Shown: positions 47,542-58,993, numbered from the stretch's first letter. The stretch: 64,000 nt of DNA from Alligator mississippiensis (GCF_030867095.1 NC_081824.1:115204162-115268161); one strand, 5' to 3'. The notes: a model not told the origin generated them from the sequence alone. Made by a program: numbers and translations.

Positions 47542-49138
47542 AAGGGGTGGGCAATTGTTTCAGCTAGAGTCCTGCTTAATGAGTTTTAGTGAGCTGTTGA
47601 GGGATACAAGGGTAGCCCTACCTCTTGACAGGTGCCTCCTCCCCACCCCGGTCATCATTTTGGGACCAGAAGCCCCACCCCGACCCCTAACTTTTGCCAC
47701 CAGAAATCCCACCCTTGTTCCCAGAGGTACTGCTTTTGGAAGGGGGTTGCCATCTAGGAACCAGAAAAAAACCGAATCATGTACTAAAAGTCAAACACCT
47801 ATTATAGCATATTTTGTTACAAAAAATATTTTTGTCACAATTTGTGTTTGTGTACTGTATATTGAGGTGACTGCATACTAGCTCAAAAATAAAGTCTTAT
47901 ACTTGTATAGTGTGTGTGAGGTGTGGTTGGGGGTAGATGTACATGTATGGTGGGGTGTGTGGGTGTGGTTGATGTACATGAATGGTGGGTTGCGGGGGGG
48001 GTGTATGGTTTGTGAGAAGATGTGGCTGTGTGTTGTGGGTGTAGGGTATGTTGTGGGGGGTGTACATGAGGAGGGGTTGTGGGGGCAGGGAGTGGGTGTT
48101 TGGGGTTTGTGGGGTGTGAGGAAGAGTAGTGGAGTGTGGGAACTCCCCCACACACTCCCCCTCTATGGTACACAGCTGCTGCTACCACCACCAGCAGTAG
48201 CAAGCAACAGGCCCTTGGGGTGCTCGTGGCACATGCAGGCACTGCCGCCTGGTGGCACACAACTCTGGTCAGAGCTGCAAGTGGAGACAAGGAGCTCAGT
48301 CAAGTCAACATTCCTCTCTTGCATGGGGCTCCCCGCGGTGCATATGCAATTCCTGGTACTTGCATGCTACCAGGGGAAGCCCCGCTCAATGGAGCTGTCT
48401 GCCTTTCCTGCTCTCTGCTGCCATGTGCAGCTTCTGGCACTTGGCTGGGAAACAGAGGTCAGGGCTCCCTGTCACTTCTAATGAAGTCCCAGGACATGTA
48501 CGTGGCAGAAAGCAGTGGGAAAGGCAGCCAGCTCCATTGCACAGGCCTTTCCTTTGGTGGTGCAAGGTGCCAGGAGCTTCACATGAGCCCTGTGCAATAG
48601 AAGTGGGCCAGCTTGGCTTTGCTCTTGCTGCCATGTGCGGTTCTGGCTGGAGTCACATACCACTGGGTGGCAGTGCCTGCACAGGCCATTAGCACCCCAA
48701 CAGCCCATTGTCTGCTGGTGATGGCAGGGGCTGTGTGCCATGCAGGAGAGAGTGTGGAGGGGTCCCCAAACCCACCCAAGCTCTGCGCTTCTGCCACCCC
48801 TTGGGCATGGGCTCTGTGTTCCTGCCAGCCCCAGCCCCACACTATAACTCTGCTGATTCCCTACCTGCTCTCCAGAGTGAGTGCTTCAACAGGAAGATGA
48901 GGAGGAGCTGCTGGACCCCAGCAAAGCTGACCGGGCCCCCAGTGGCTGCAGCAGTGGCAACAGCAGTATTCCTTCCTGGAAGCTGTGTGTGCTGGCTGGG
49001 CCAGGTCTTTCCATGCACAAGGGTGGGAGCAAGGTGCATGGTCTAGGAAGGGTACAATTAATTGCTGGGCACCCATGGGCTGGATGACATTGCTTGGTGG
49101 GCTGCATCCAGTGCATGGACTATATTTTGCCCACCTCG
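47542..49138. mobile_element. hAT-type element, about 1.6 kb, with 8-bp target duplication
   Basis: The left end AAGGGGTGGGCAATT and the right end TTTTGCCCACCTCG are worn versions of the CAGGGGTGGGCAA terminus. ATATTGAT (47534-47541) and ATGTTGAT (49139-49146) flank it with one mismatch. The interior has a G/T-rich stretch at 47905-48130 and then a GC-rich half with many unselected open frames. No transposase is recognised, so it is non-autonomous. Confidence 0.75.
47905..48130 (+). repeat. Strand-asymmetric G/T-rich low-complexity tract
   Basis: About 225 bases of the plus strand are almost free of cytosine and consist of varied GTG, GGGG and TGT motifs, with at least six separate runs of four or more G. 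It lies inside the hAT element. The open frames over it are compositional artefacts. Confidence 0.85.
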
Positions 49139-50037
49139 ATGTTGATTCATAAAATAAGCATCCCTGTACCACAGCCTGGGTCTAATAGTCTCAAACTATC
49201 ACAGGGAAGCTGCAAATCTGTCACAGATCTTTTGATCACAATGGATCATATAGAAAGTTCTCTTGTGCCCTGGCAAGTCCTTGTTCCTTTAGCGCATGCA
49301 AGTGCTGAGTCTGCTGATTTTTTTATTTATTTGTGAGGGAGTGAAAACAGCAATCCCTCATTCCTTAATGAACCAGTCCCCAAGGCTGTATCCTAGGGTT
49401 TCCTTTGCACTAAGGTACCGAATGAAGAACTTCTGAATAAGTAGAATAGTCAGGACCTTTGTAGCCCCCCAATGAGCTTACATATGTAGTCATTCTTAGG
49501 CTCCAGTTACCTACTATCAAGTAGAAAAGGCATTCAGGCATTCTCCCTCTGCCTTTTCCACAGTTCTAACATGTTGTCTGAATGCATTTGTTCCTACCTT
49601 GGACAGGGTCCCTATGAGGAAACCACTTCCTCCTTGGGAATGATCCTTTGTATCCACCTTAGTGATAGAGGCCTCTCTCTGATCCATCATGATGGGGAAC
49701 AAGAGCCTCGTAGTCGAACACACACACATACGCACATGCAAACACTATTTCTATAGTAAGGAGAAGCAGGGGGGCCAGGTACAACTCGGTCTAAGGTTTA
49801 CCGCCCATGCTACCACCACAGAGCGAATGGTGAAAGTGTGTTCTGTTTGCTACCTATCTAAAATATGCTGCTTACAGAAAACCACATAACTTACATTGAT
49901 TCCACCTCAGGCTTTTTGAATGTCTGCATCTGGCCTGAATGTTCTGTCCCGCCTATTAAATCTGGCCCATACATGTTTGTATGTGAGATAGCTTGGCTTA
50001 CACAGTTCCTCCTCAGATTCATCTGCATTCCACAAAT

Positions 50038-50190
50038 CCAAGAATCATAGAAAATGAGGGATGGAAGGGACCTCAGGAGGTCACCTTTTCCAACCCCCTG
50101 CTCAAAGCAGGACCATTACCGTACTAGATCATCCCAACCAAGGCTTTGTCTATCTGGGCTTTAAAAACTATGCCTACCCAGGTCTTAAAA
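50038..50190 (-). mobile_element. CR1 LINE 3'-tail fragment
   Basis: 'atcatagaaaatgagggatggaagggacctcaggaggtcacc' followed by 'ccaaccccctgctcaaagcagg' is the 3' end of a CR1 subfamily different from the longer copies here. About 150 bases are kept. Confidence 0.8.
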
Positions 50191-50934
50191 ACCCAGATTC
50201 TGCTTCAGGAAGGCAGGGATGTTGCTTGATGAGTGTTTGTTTGGTGGGCAGTATGTTTGGGCTTGTGCTCGGAGCAGTTTGAAGTGCTGCTAGCTGGGTG
50301 ATGGCTGCCTATGTCTGACAAAAGCCCTAACAATCCAGGCCTAGGAGGGTATAAAAGGAAACTCCCTGTGGGACCAGGGAGCAGGTGACCAGGGGAAGCA
50401 AACAGGGTGGTTTGCAAGCAGGTCACAAGTCAGTTAGCAGGTCAGTTTGCAGCCACACTCTTTGAAGGGGGCTTTTAAGGTAAACTATTTCCTGAAATAA
50501 GAATAACTATCCTACATATATTTAGCATAAGTAGTTAAAGATCATCAGTTAGACCAATACTTAAGTCCCTTGTTTAACTAGAGTCTAGAGCGAGGGAGAA
50601 CTTGCTAGGGAGTTTGCCTGGAAAATTTTCTCTATTGCCTCCCTTCACTGTAAGCTTCTTGAGAGGAAGCAGGTTAAGAGGGAAAAGGGAACCTTTGAGG
50701 ACCAAGGAGCAGTGAACAAGTCAGCTTGGAGGGGGATTTGCTAGTGAAGGTTTGCTTGAAGTCAGAGGCAAGAATAGAAAGGAGGCAGATTTAAAGAGAC
50801 CCAAAGAAATGGCTGAAGGATGTTGCAATGCTGGAGCCACTGCCACTGCCAGCTTTTCTTCTGCTTGTACCTGCCTGGGACAATCAGCAGTAGAATAAGG
50901 GAAGAATGAAGCCCCATGAGAGTGGTAGGGGTTA
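50190..50934 (+). other. TATA-bearing segment of unknown identity, possible LTR fragment (fossil)
   Basis: A TATAAAAGG box near 50350 is followed by about 500 bases of non-coding sequence with repeated 'gcaggtcac/agcaggtcag' motifs. The CR1 at 50935 interrupts it, and the sequence on the far side (52650-53150) contains a weak cysteine-histidine pattern that could be a decayed gag remnant. The family is not recognised and the call is tentative. Confidence 0.25.
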
Positions 50935-52645
50935 GTTTCAGAGTTGGTAGGGGCGGAAAGGACCTGAGCAGATCATCAAGTCCGACCCCCTGCCATGGCA
51001 GGAAAGAGTACTGGAGTCAAACAACCCTGGCAAGGTGTCTACCTAGCCTCGTTTTGAAGACCCCCAGGGGGGATCAAGCACCACGTCCCTTGGAAGTTGG
51101 TACCAGCTCCTAGCCACCCTGACTGTGAAATAGTGCCTCCTGATATCTAGCCTGAATCTACTGTCAGTCAACTTATGGCCATTATTCCTTGTTACTCCTC
51201 GTAGTGCTCAGGGGAACAGGGACTTTTCCATTGCCTGCTGGTCCCCCTTGGCCAGTTTATAGACAGCCACCAGATCCCCTCTCAGCCTTCTCTTGTGGAG
51301 GCTGACAGGGTCAGGTCCTGTAGCCTCTCCTTGTAGGGCCTGCCCTGCTGCCCCCGATCATGTGAGTGGCCCTCCTCTGAACCCTCTCAGTGTCATCTAC
51401 ATGCCTCCTGAAGTGTGGCGCCCAGAACTGAACACACTACTCCAACCGCGGCCTGACCAATGTCTTATAGAGGGGGAGGATCACCTCCTTGGACCTGCTC
51501 GTGATGCTTCTGTGGATGCATGACAAGGTGTAGTTAGCCTTCCGGACTGCGTCCCCACATTGGTGGCCCATGTTCATCTTGCAGTCTATAATGACTCCAA
51601 GATCCTTTTCTGCCTCTGTGCTGATGACAAGGGAGTTCCCCAGCCTGTAGGTATGCTGCTGGTTCTTTCTCCCCAGGTGCAGTACCCTGCACTTGTCAGT
51701 ATTGAATCACATCTTACTCTCATCCACCCACCCTTGTAACCTGTCCAGATCCAATTGCAGCTTGTCCCTCCCTTCTAGCATGCCCACTTCTCCCCACATC
51801 TTGGTGTCATCTGCAATTTTGAACAAGGTGCTTTTCAACCCCTCGTCCAAGTCTCTGATGAAGATGTTGAACAGTGTGGACCCGAAAACCAAGCCCTGGG
51901 GGACCCCACTGCCCACATCCCTCCAGGTCGAAAAGGACCCATCCACCAACATTCTCTGGGTGCAGCCCTCCAGCCAGTTGGAGACCCACCTGACTGTAGG
52001 CATCGACACCACAATCTCCTGATTTTTTAACTAGAATGGGGTGAGAGACAGTGTTGAAGGCCTTCCTAAAGTCCAGAAAGACTACATCCACTGCGACACC
52101 TGCGTCCAAGGATTTTGTGACCTGGTCGTAGAAGGCCACCAGGTTGATCTGACAGGACCTGCCTCTAATGAACCCATGTTGGTTGCCCCTAAGCTTATAC
52201 TCCCCTGCTTGCCCCTCGCAGATGTGCACCTACATAATTTTCTCAAAAACCTTCCTCAGGACTGAGGTAAGACTAACAGCCCTATATTTTCCTGGGTCCT
52301 GCTTCCTCCCTTTTTTGAAAATGGGGACCACATGTGGCCCTTTTCCAGTCCTCTGGCACCTTGCCAGAGCATCATGAGTGCTCATAAAGCTGTGCCAGGG
52401 GTCCCGCAATGACCTCTGCTAATTCCTTGAACACTCTGGAGTGAAGATCATTAGGACCTGATGATTTGTGCCTCCCTTGGGACCATTGGGGATCCCGGTG
52501 CGGGGGGACGACCTGGTCCCTGCTCAGAAAAATGGAGGCAAAGAAATTGTTAAATATGTTAGTTTTGTCATCTGGTTAGACCACCAGATTTCCAAGAGTG
52601 TCCTCCAGAGGCCCCACATTACCCAGAACCTTCTTTTTACCAAGC
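50935..52645 (-). mobile_element. CR1 LINE, 5'-truncated, moderately decayed
   Basis: Minus-strand frames include ANQHGFI-type sequence (NQHGFIRGRSCQINLVAFYDQVTKSLDAGVAVDVVFLDFRKAFNTVSHPILV is the recognisable span, 52229-52050), VPQGLVFGSTLFNIFI and IADDTKMW (52012-51707). The C-terminal third is present in broken frames to the tail 'tttcagagttggtaggggcgg'. The right edge fades into the reverse transcriptase linker near 52645. It shares its tail type with the copy at the window's right edge (63493). Confidence 0.92.
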
Positions 52646-52649
52646 TGAG

Positions 52650-54010
52650 CCAAGCTGAGGTAGGAGGAGTCAAAGGAGAGGTTTGACCAGTAAGCACAAG
52701 TAGGACTGGAGGAAGAGTTATGTTTGGAAAGCCTGAAGTAAAGTGGAGGGAAGGCTGGGAGAATAAGAAATAAGTTGGTCCAAGGACTAGTTAAATGATT
52801 TTCTAAGTTTCAGTTGGGAAGGCATTCAACAAGAGAAGAAATAAGTACCAGTGAGCAGCAGACCCCAGAATCCAGAGGAGTTCAGAGAGTGGACCCTGAT
52901 ATGCATGCCCATTCTAGACCAGTGGAAATTTTCTATTGCAGGTGTCACAGGAAAGGAGCAGAGCATAGGGAAGGTGGAGCACTGCAGAAGAACTATGACC
53001 TTGCCAGATGGCCCTTTGCTGGAGAGTCATCCAACATCCCCAAAGAGAATCAAACCATCATGGTGTGGTGGGCAAGCAAGAGAGACTGATGAAGGTCAAT
53101 GAGATGCCAGCATCAACACGGGGCTAGGTTGAAAGTTCAGGCCCGCTCACAAGGAGGGCAAGCCCTCAATATGCTGCGGCTATAGAAAAGATGAACATGA
53201 TTCTAAACTGTGTCAAGGAAGTGGTTTCCAGTAGGAGTAAGGATGTGTTGTTATCATTGCTCAAGGCAATACCTGAAATACTGTATACAAATTCAGGTCT
53301 GTCATGTGCTAGATACTTGAATTCAAGTAAGATCAGGTACAGAAAAAGGCCAGTCTGATTATCAAAGGACTATCCTAGAAGAAATGATTAAAAAAACCCT
53401 GTCTTATTCAGCCCAGAAAAATGAAGGCTGAGAAACACTATGGCTGCTCTCCATAAATACCCTTGCCATGAAGGAATTTACACTGAAATGAAGAAGGCAC
53501 TATCTATTCAGCAAGGAGTTCAGTTACAAAACAGCTTCCCAGTAAAGAAATTTAGCAACTTTTAAGAAGGAAATTATTGGATTATGAAAAGGCTTGTGTG
53601 ACATAGTTGTCATTGACATCAATGGACAGGACTTGGTGCCTTTCAGTCTTTCTCAGGAATTTCTATGTTTCTTAGGAATATGGGAGTACAGCAGAGAAAC
53701 TAACCTGCTTGTGAGTGACAGTAAAAAACAGAGAAAGGCAAGGCAAGGGTTAACAGGTTCTGACAAAACTACTCTGATTGTGTTTGAAAATCTCTGTGGC
53801 CAATGGTAATTACACCACATTGATTAGATTACACCACAGGTTCTGTGGCTGACAACTGTTGTAAAAGAGCATGGAAAACAGCCCTCAGACTTGTTACTGG
53901 AAAAGACATATGCTTTTAGGGCTCATGTGGCAGTACACAGTGTTGAAGTGCTGTTGTAGCTGTGATAATCCAGTGACCTGAAGAAGAATTAATTGCATTA
54001 AAAATCTTTT
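52650..54010. other. Intergenic; no gene recognised
   Basis: An open frame of about 90 codons at 52814-53089 holds the pattern FYCRCHRKGAEHREG, which only loosely recalls a CCHC zinc knuckle. The rest (53100-54010) shows no protein similarity or clear repeat. Confidence 0.35.
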
Positions 54011-54013
54011 CTA

Positions 54014-54095
54014 GGTCATAGAATCATAGGGCTGCAAGGGACCCTGAAGGATCATTGGGTCCAGCCCCTTGCATGAGCAGGTCTATCCTTACTAT
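54014..54095 (-). mobile_element. CR1 LINE 3'-tail fragment
   Basis: 'gtcatagaatcatagggctgcaagggaccctgaaggatcattgggtccagcccc' is a short CR1 3' end, located just upstream of the TAAR promoter region. Confidence 0.75.
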
Positions 54096-54334
54096 GTAGT
54101 TAGTTTAATAAGAACCTGGCCTCTATGATAGTACAGTTATTTTCCAGAAAATAACACTCTTATGTTTCCACTGAGTTGTGATAGACTTTTTTTCAGCTTT
54201 CACCAGGTGGCAGTGGGCATTTTATCTGGAGAATTTATGACATCTATTTCTGATTCACAGTTTGTGCTATTGGAGGAGAGAGAATATGCTTTGTCTTTAT
54301 CACTGCCCAGAAAACTCAGGGGAGGAAACAGTAG

Positions 54335-54641
54335 TATAAAATGCATGCCTCCTCCAGTGTTCTCTTCACATCTCCATTTACACTGATATGTGATGTATCT
54401 GAGAAGGAGACGCATTAGGAAATTCAAAATAAGTAGGAAAGAATTCTAAAATGGCATCTCAATAAACCGAGTTATTTCTTTTTTCTAGTTACTTTGTTTG
54501 TTATCTGTGTTTAGCTTGTAAAAGCTGCTGAGAGAAAGATCTTACCTATTAGAACTCCTTTAAGTTTCTGTTACATTTTGTTTCTGTGTTCAAAATGATA
54601 CTAGGAAGATATTCTATTAACGTTGTAATTTTCTTTCTCAG
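54335..54641 (+). promoter_or_regulatory. Putative TATA box and 5' splice region of the 54725 TAAR
   Basis: TATAAAA at 54335-54341 aligns with the TATAAAT ahead of the 41820 gene, followed by the conserved 'tccagtgttct'. The acceptor 'tttctttctcag' ends at 54641 and leaves 83 bases before the ATG. At the place of the sister gene's donor (AAG/GTAAGG) this locus reads AAGGAGACG (GA at 54417-54418), so that donor is gone. Another donor or an unspliced leader would be needed. Confidence 0.5.
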
Positions 54642-54724
54642 GAGGAGCTGGGAACAGGGGCACGCACTCTTTTTTTCCTAGACAGAAGACTGTTCAAGAA
54701 TTCAAAACTAAGAGCTTGAGGAAA

Positions 54725-55759
54725 ATGATGGACTCCGCTTTTCCTGAAAAGGAAGATTTGCAGTACTGTTTTGAGGACATAAATGGATCTTGTTACAAAA
54801 TAACACGATCTCCTGCACTCCGAGTAGTTTTGTACTTTGTTCTTGGCTTTCTCACAATTCTTACCGTAGGAGGAAACCTGATGGTAATTATTTCAATTAC
54901 TTACTTCAAACAGCTTCACACTCCTACAAACTTTTTGATTGCATCTTTGGCCTATGCTGATTTTAGCTTAGGTCTCAGTGTACTGCCTTTCAGCGCTGTC
55001 AGATCCATTGAAACCTGCTGGCTCTTTGGGGAAACCTTCTGTAGATTTCACAGTTGCTTAGTTGCATTGTTTTGTTATGCATCAATATTTAACTTGTGTT
55101 TCATCTCAGTTGATCGGTTTGTTGCTGTCAATGACCCTCTGATTTATCCTCTCAGGTTCACAGTGCCAGTGTCTGGACTGTTCATAGCTGTGGCCTGGGC
55201 ACTTTCCATACTGTACAGTTTTTCAGTCTTCTACACTGGGGCTAATGATGAAGGGGTAGAAGAATCAGAGAATGCTCTCCCCTGTTCAGGGAAATGTCAA
55301 ATTACTTTCAATAAGACCTGGGTGTTCATATCCTCTCTCCTTTATTTCATACCTTTTCTGACAATGATAGTCCTTTACAGCAAAATCTTCCAAGTAGCTA
55401 AACAGCAAGCTCGAATGATAGAGAGCATGAGCAACAAAACGCAGTCCTCAGATAATTACAGTGACAGAGTGGGAAAAAGAGAGAGAAAGGCTGCTAAAAC
55501 ACTAGGTATAGCTGTGGTTGCTTTCTTGGTATTCTGGGCACCTTATTGTATGTGTGTAATAACTGATACTTTCCTTGACTATGCAACTCCACCTTTTGTT
55601 GTTGACATTGTAAGTTGGCTTGCTTATTCAAACTCTGCCATTAATCCTTTGATTTACTCTTTCTTTTATGCTTGGTTTCGTAAAGCAATGAAAGTGATTG
55701 TGAGCTGTAAAATAATAATGTATGATTGCTCAGCAATGAATTTATTGTCAGAATGGTAA
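54725..55759 (+). CDS. TAAR: Trace amine-associated receptor, TAAR6-9 group, intact but without the TM3 aspartate
   Basis: A single-exon, seven-transmembrane receptor of 344 residues from the ATG at 54725 (a second ATG follows at 54728 and aligns with the sister gene's start). It has NGSC near residue 20, D79 of TM2, C106 of TM3, DRF at 130-132, C187/C191 in the second loop, W271 in FWAP of TM6, Y301 (7.43) and the TAAR signature [16 protein letters not shown] (303-318). The third loop and TM6 entry [15 protein letters not shown] are typical. The key oddity is at position 3.32: relatives read CLDASFC or SLDVSFC, but here it is CLVALFC, with V113 in place of the aspartate that binds the ligand amine. 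TM5 has I202 and S203 at 5.42/5.43, so there is no compensating aspartate. It also reads YADFS where relatives read CADFC in TM2. The frame is otherwise clean, which suggests selection for another ligand class, or very recent loss of constraint. Confidence 0.95.
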   Translation: MMDSAFPEKEDLQYCFEDINGSCYKITRSPALRVVLYFVLGFLTILTVGGNLMVIISITYFKQLHTPTNFLIASLAYADFSLGLSVLPFSAVRSIETCWLFGETFCRFHSCLVALFCYASIFNLCFISVDRFVAVNDPLIYPLRFTVPVSGLFIAVAWALSILYSFSVFYTGANDEGVEESENALPCSGKCQITFNKTWVFISSLLYFIPFLTMIVLYSKIFQVAKQQARMIESMSNKTQSSDNYSDRVGKRERKAAKTLGIAVVAFLVFWAPYCMCVITDTFLDYATPPFVVDIVSWLAYSNSAINPLIYSFFYAWFRKAMKVIVSCKIIMYDCSAMNLLSEW

Positions 55760-55958
55760 TGCAATATATTTCTCCTATGTTTCCATTAGAGATCACAGAA
55801 AGTCCTGTAGGTATTGAATTTTGAATTGTGGTATTTTTGATTTTCAGGTTTACTACATGATTTTTTTGATCTGAATGAAAAGAATTCTTAAGTAGAAGTG
55901 TGTTGGCTATTTATTTAAAAATATTTTTGCAAGTGTTGTAAAGTGATCATAATTTTTT

Positions 55959-57584
55959 TGTAGCCCTTCTGCCAAGCACAGGTTGCCAATGAGAAGGGCT
56001 GGGTTCACATTCCTGTGTACTCGATGAGTTATATCAGGGGCTTGAGCCCCTGCCCTGAGATCTGGGAACACTAAATTTGCTGATGTGTCCTACATAAACA
56101 AAAACCCGTCATCGCAAGCAGCATAAACACAAAAGAAGATGTTTATTACAGAGAATAAAGGCAAGGAAAACACAGGAAAACACTAAATACAGTTGAAAAT
56201 ACTATTAACTATGAGGCAAAGTCTAAAGGTTGCACCCTCTTGGGGAGGCTTTATCCATGTCCAGGCAGTCTGGCACTTGGGGGGGTTGCCTAAAGGGTAG
56301 TTTCAGGGTCTTGCACCCCTATACCTGCCCTTCAACAATGGGCTGCAGAGGGCAGCCCACACTGGAGAGTCCTCTGAGCTGCTCCTTGGGTTTGCTGCAC
56401 TGCAGGAAGCTGCTCGAAAGTATGGGTACTTCTGTGTTGCAAGGGGACATGTTGCTCTTGCAGAAGTTGTAGAGTGCCAATGTCCACTTCTGCATGGTGG
56501 CTTTGAGGGGTTAACTGTGACTTTCATCAGCATACTGCATCCCAAAATTCCTCTTCCTAATCCCAGCTCTGCTGAGACAGAAAGCTGCAAAAGAATTTGG
56601 AGAGGGGGTCAGGCCTATCTGCACTGGGCCTGGACTCTGGGCAGCAAAAATTAGCAAGGCCTATACCACACTGGTTGTGTCTACACATCACTGTATGGTG
56701 ACATTGCTATGTGCTTAGCATTTGGAAGTACTAAAACATGGTGCAATATGGGCAGGTAGTGCACCGTGCATGTGGTGCACAGGTAAATTTCACTGCTATG
56801 TCACCATACTATACTCAGGGAACATACCACTATGGCATTGTAGGCACAAGTGATCCCTACATGGCTGTAGCATGCCATATGGCAAGGTAGTGCGTCATTA
56901 CGTCACCACAGATCTACACGTAGATGTGCCTACTGAGGCCTGAATCAACAACAAAAAGTGCCAGGTCTCATCCTGGCCCAAATCTGCCAGCCAAACATAC
57001 AAGGGAAGGAAGGCGGGAATACGGGTCTCAAACTCTGAGACTGACTTTCTCTCCTTCTACCTGAGGCTTTCCCTTCACATAACTTTAACTCACCTCTCCA
57101 GTGAAGAGGCAGGGGGACCTCTCTCCCCCACCCATGGGGAGCACTTTCTTTGTCTCCCAATTCAGCTTTGCAGCTCTTAGCAGTCCCAGGAGAAAGAGAG
57201 AGAGACTTAGATTAGTTGTTCTTATATACCGGGAGAGATGTCACCTAAGCCTTGTCCAATCAGGGAGTACCATGCTCCAGCCTCTCTCTTACTCAATCTG
57301 TCTAGAGGAGCCTTTGCTCCTCCTGGCCCATCAGATCAGAGTATTTTACATATCTCACCCAGATCCAAAGCCTCAGCTTTTCACTGCTGAGCAGATAGCC
57401 AGAACAACAGGAGCCATCTTGCTCACATGGCCAAACCCTATGTTTTCTCCTTAAAGCAAAAAGCCAGAGGAGAAAAGGGAAAGAAGGAAAAAAAAAAGTA
57501 AATACAGAAAAAAACCCACACAATGTACAACCATCAAAGGCACATAACCTGCCATATGCAGCACAAATATGTGTGGCTGTTACA
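55959..57584 (-). mobile_element. Probable solo LTR of an LTR retroelement, fossil, with a MITE inside
   Basis: Read on the minus strand, the block starts TGTAACAG at 57584 and ends GGGCTACA at 55959, giving the TG...CA ends expected of an LTR. A GGTATATAAG box lies near 57228 and AATAAA near 56143, in LTR order. No internal coding region is present, so it is a solo LTR. Flanks (TTTTT and TTTAT) are at best an imperfect target duplication. The family is unknown. A 258-bp MITE at 56673-56930 is inserted in it, so it is old. Confidence 0.45.
56673..56930. mobile_element. MITE with GTGTCTACA-type ends, inserted in the LTR
   Basis: The left end GGTTGTGTCTACACATCACTG is mirrored by the right end (reverse complement GGCACATCTACGTGTAGATC). 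Inner paired motifs are 'tatggtgacattgctatg' and 'actgctatgtcaccata'. It is related to the 18627-18894 element by its ends. Confidence 0.55.
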
Positions 57585-57589
57585 TTTAT

Positions 57590-58640
57590 AATAATTTAAA
57601 TTCGTTTTATTTAAAATATGCTTGAAGAAAGTTTATGCATTATTCAATTGGATTTTTAATTTGCAAAAGATGTACAATGTTTATGTATTAGGAAAAAAGT
57701 AGAAAAAAGAAGTATGGACCTAGGAACTGGTTGAAAAAAGATTTGGAGAACTGAGGGCAAATGTATTCCATGACAAAAGAAGTTATTATTAAACCCAAAT
57801 TGATGTTATTTCTGAAGGTTTTGGTTACCAGTGTTCTAGATTCCAAAAGTTTCCTTTAGAGATGGCTATTTTCAGATACATTGAGTGTTCTGACATTCTG
57901 CGTGGTATTTTCCATTATTTATATCTGCACAAGGATGTTTTTGTATGTCCTTTCCTTCCAAATAAGAGGAATTTAAAATATTTTCTTAGCAGCAATTTAT
58001 GTTCCTTTCCTACTTTCTTTGGATAATTATAAAGTAGGACAACACTGTATTGGCATATGCCTAAGCTTCTTTCAAACAGTAATATGGGAACATCACAAAG
58101 TTTGAGTTTAGTAGTATTAAAGGGGAAGTAGGAAGAAAAGAAGAGGGAAAAAACAGCAAGGAGGCAAAGATATCCATAGCTTGGAATGGACCGAGACAAA
58201 GGTCCAAAGTAACCTGAGATTTTAAATTGGAACAATTCAGGAAGATACCCAATTCTCATCCCCGACATGCTCAATTCTTCACAGAGAAGTAGTGGCATGG
58301 TAGAATAGAAATGCTGTTGAAAGCAGAAGGGTAGATTATACTGGAATCATCATGAAATAACAGGATAAGAATAATCAGCCCTAATCATAGTGATGCCTAG
58401 TAATTAGCATCTGGTTAAGAGATGATAGAAATAACAGTGGAAAGGCAGTTCTAAGGGGACTATAAGTAATTGCTTTTCTCAATATGGCCAAGCAGTGCAG
58501 AACAGAGATCATGAATTCACCCAAAGTAAAGCTCAGGCAATAATGTTTTACACTCATAATTAACAGACAGCTGGAAAGATATTCCCTTTATAAAAGAACC
58601 TTGCAAAAGCCAAATGCCCCTTTGCTAAACTTGATTTATA
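57590..58640. other. AT-rich intergenic DNA, no gene seen
   Basis: The longest frame (minus strand, 57915-58298, 127 codons) is rich in phenylalanine, leucine and lysine from AT-rich composition and lacks family motifs. No repeat family recognised. Confidence 0.5.
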
Positions 58641-58669
58641 AACAATTCACAAAGATCTTCATCCAAGGG

Positions 58670-58993
58670 CAGTGGCGACGCCTAGAGGTTGCAAGGGAGG
58701 GCACGTACATCCCCCCAGAGAGCACTGGTGCACCCCCTGACTGGCAGTGCTCCCTGCTTAGGCAGTGAGCAAAGGGGTGGGGGGGCAGGCAGGAGTGCCA
58801 GTGCCCCCCCCCCTGTAAGTGCTGGCCAGAAAGTGGGGGCACCAGGTGAAGTGCTGCTTGCACTTCTAAAAACACTGCTGGCACCTCCAGGAGTGCTGCA
58901 CGTGCTTCTCAGTCAGCATGATTGGTTGTGGGGGACCCCCCCCCGGTTGCTAACTCAGGTGGCAGCAGCAGTCGCCCATGTTCAAGAGTGCAT
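58670..58993. mobile_element. GC-rich 324-bp insert in CR1, 16-bp target duplication
   Basis: GATCTTCATCCAAGGG occurs at 58654-58669 and 58994-59009, exactly flanking a GC-rich block that starts CAGTGGCGACG and ends GAGTGCAT. The second copy is CR1 coding sequence, so the block interrupts the LINE. Poly(C)/poly(G) runs occur inside. It recalls the GC-rich insert at 9416-9728, which also has a long target duplication and a 'gtgcacgtacac' motif. Confidence 0.65.

Noticed and set aside
47883-48900. Open frames up to 192 codons with His/Thr/Pro or Gly/Val/Trp bias
   Set aside because: They are the direct result of the G/T-rich tract and the GC-rich interior of a hAT element, with no recognisable protein.
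52814-53102. Possible CCHC zinc knuckle of a gag-like protein
   Set aside because: Only part of the cysteine-histidine spacing is present and no further retroelement protein adjoins it. Kept only as a weak hint.
54716-54724. A start three codons upstream of the 54725 receptor
   Set aside because: The codon at 54716 is TTG, not ATG. The ATG at 54725, or the next one at 54728, aligns with the sister gene.
57915-58298. Minus-strand frame of 127 codons with hydrophobic stretches
   Set aside because: AT-rich composition alone explains the Phe/Leu/Lys bias. No start context or family motif supports a gene.
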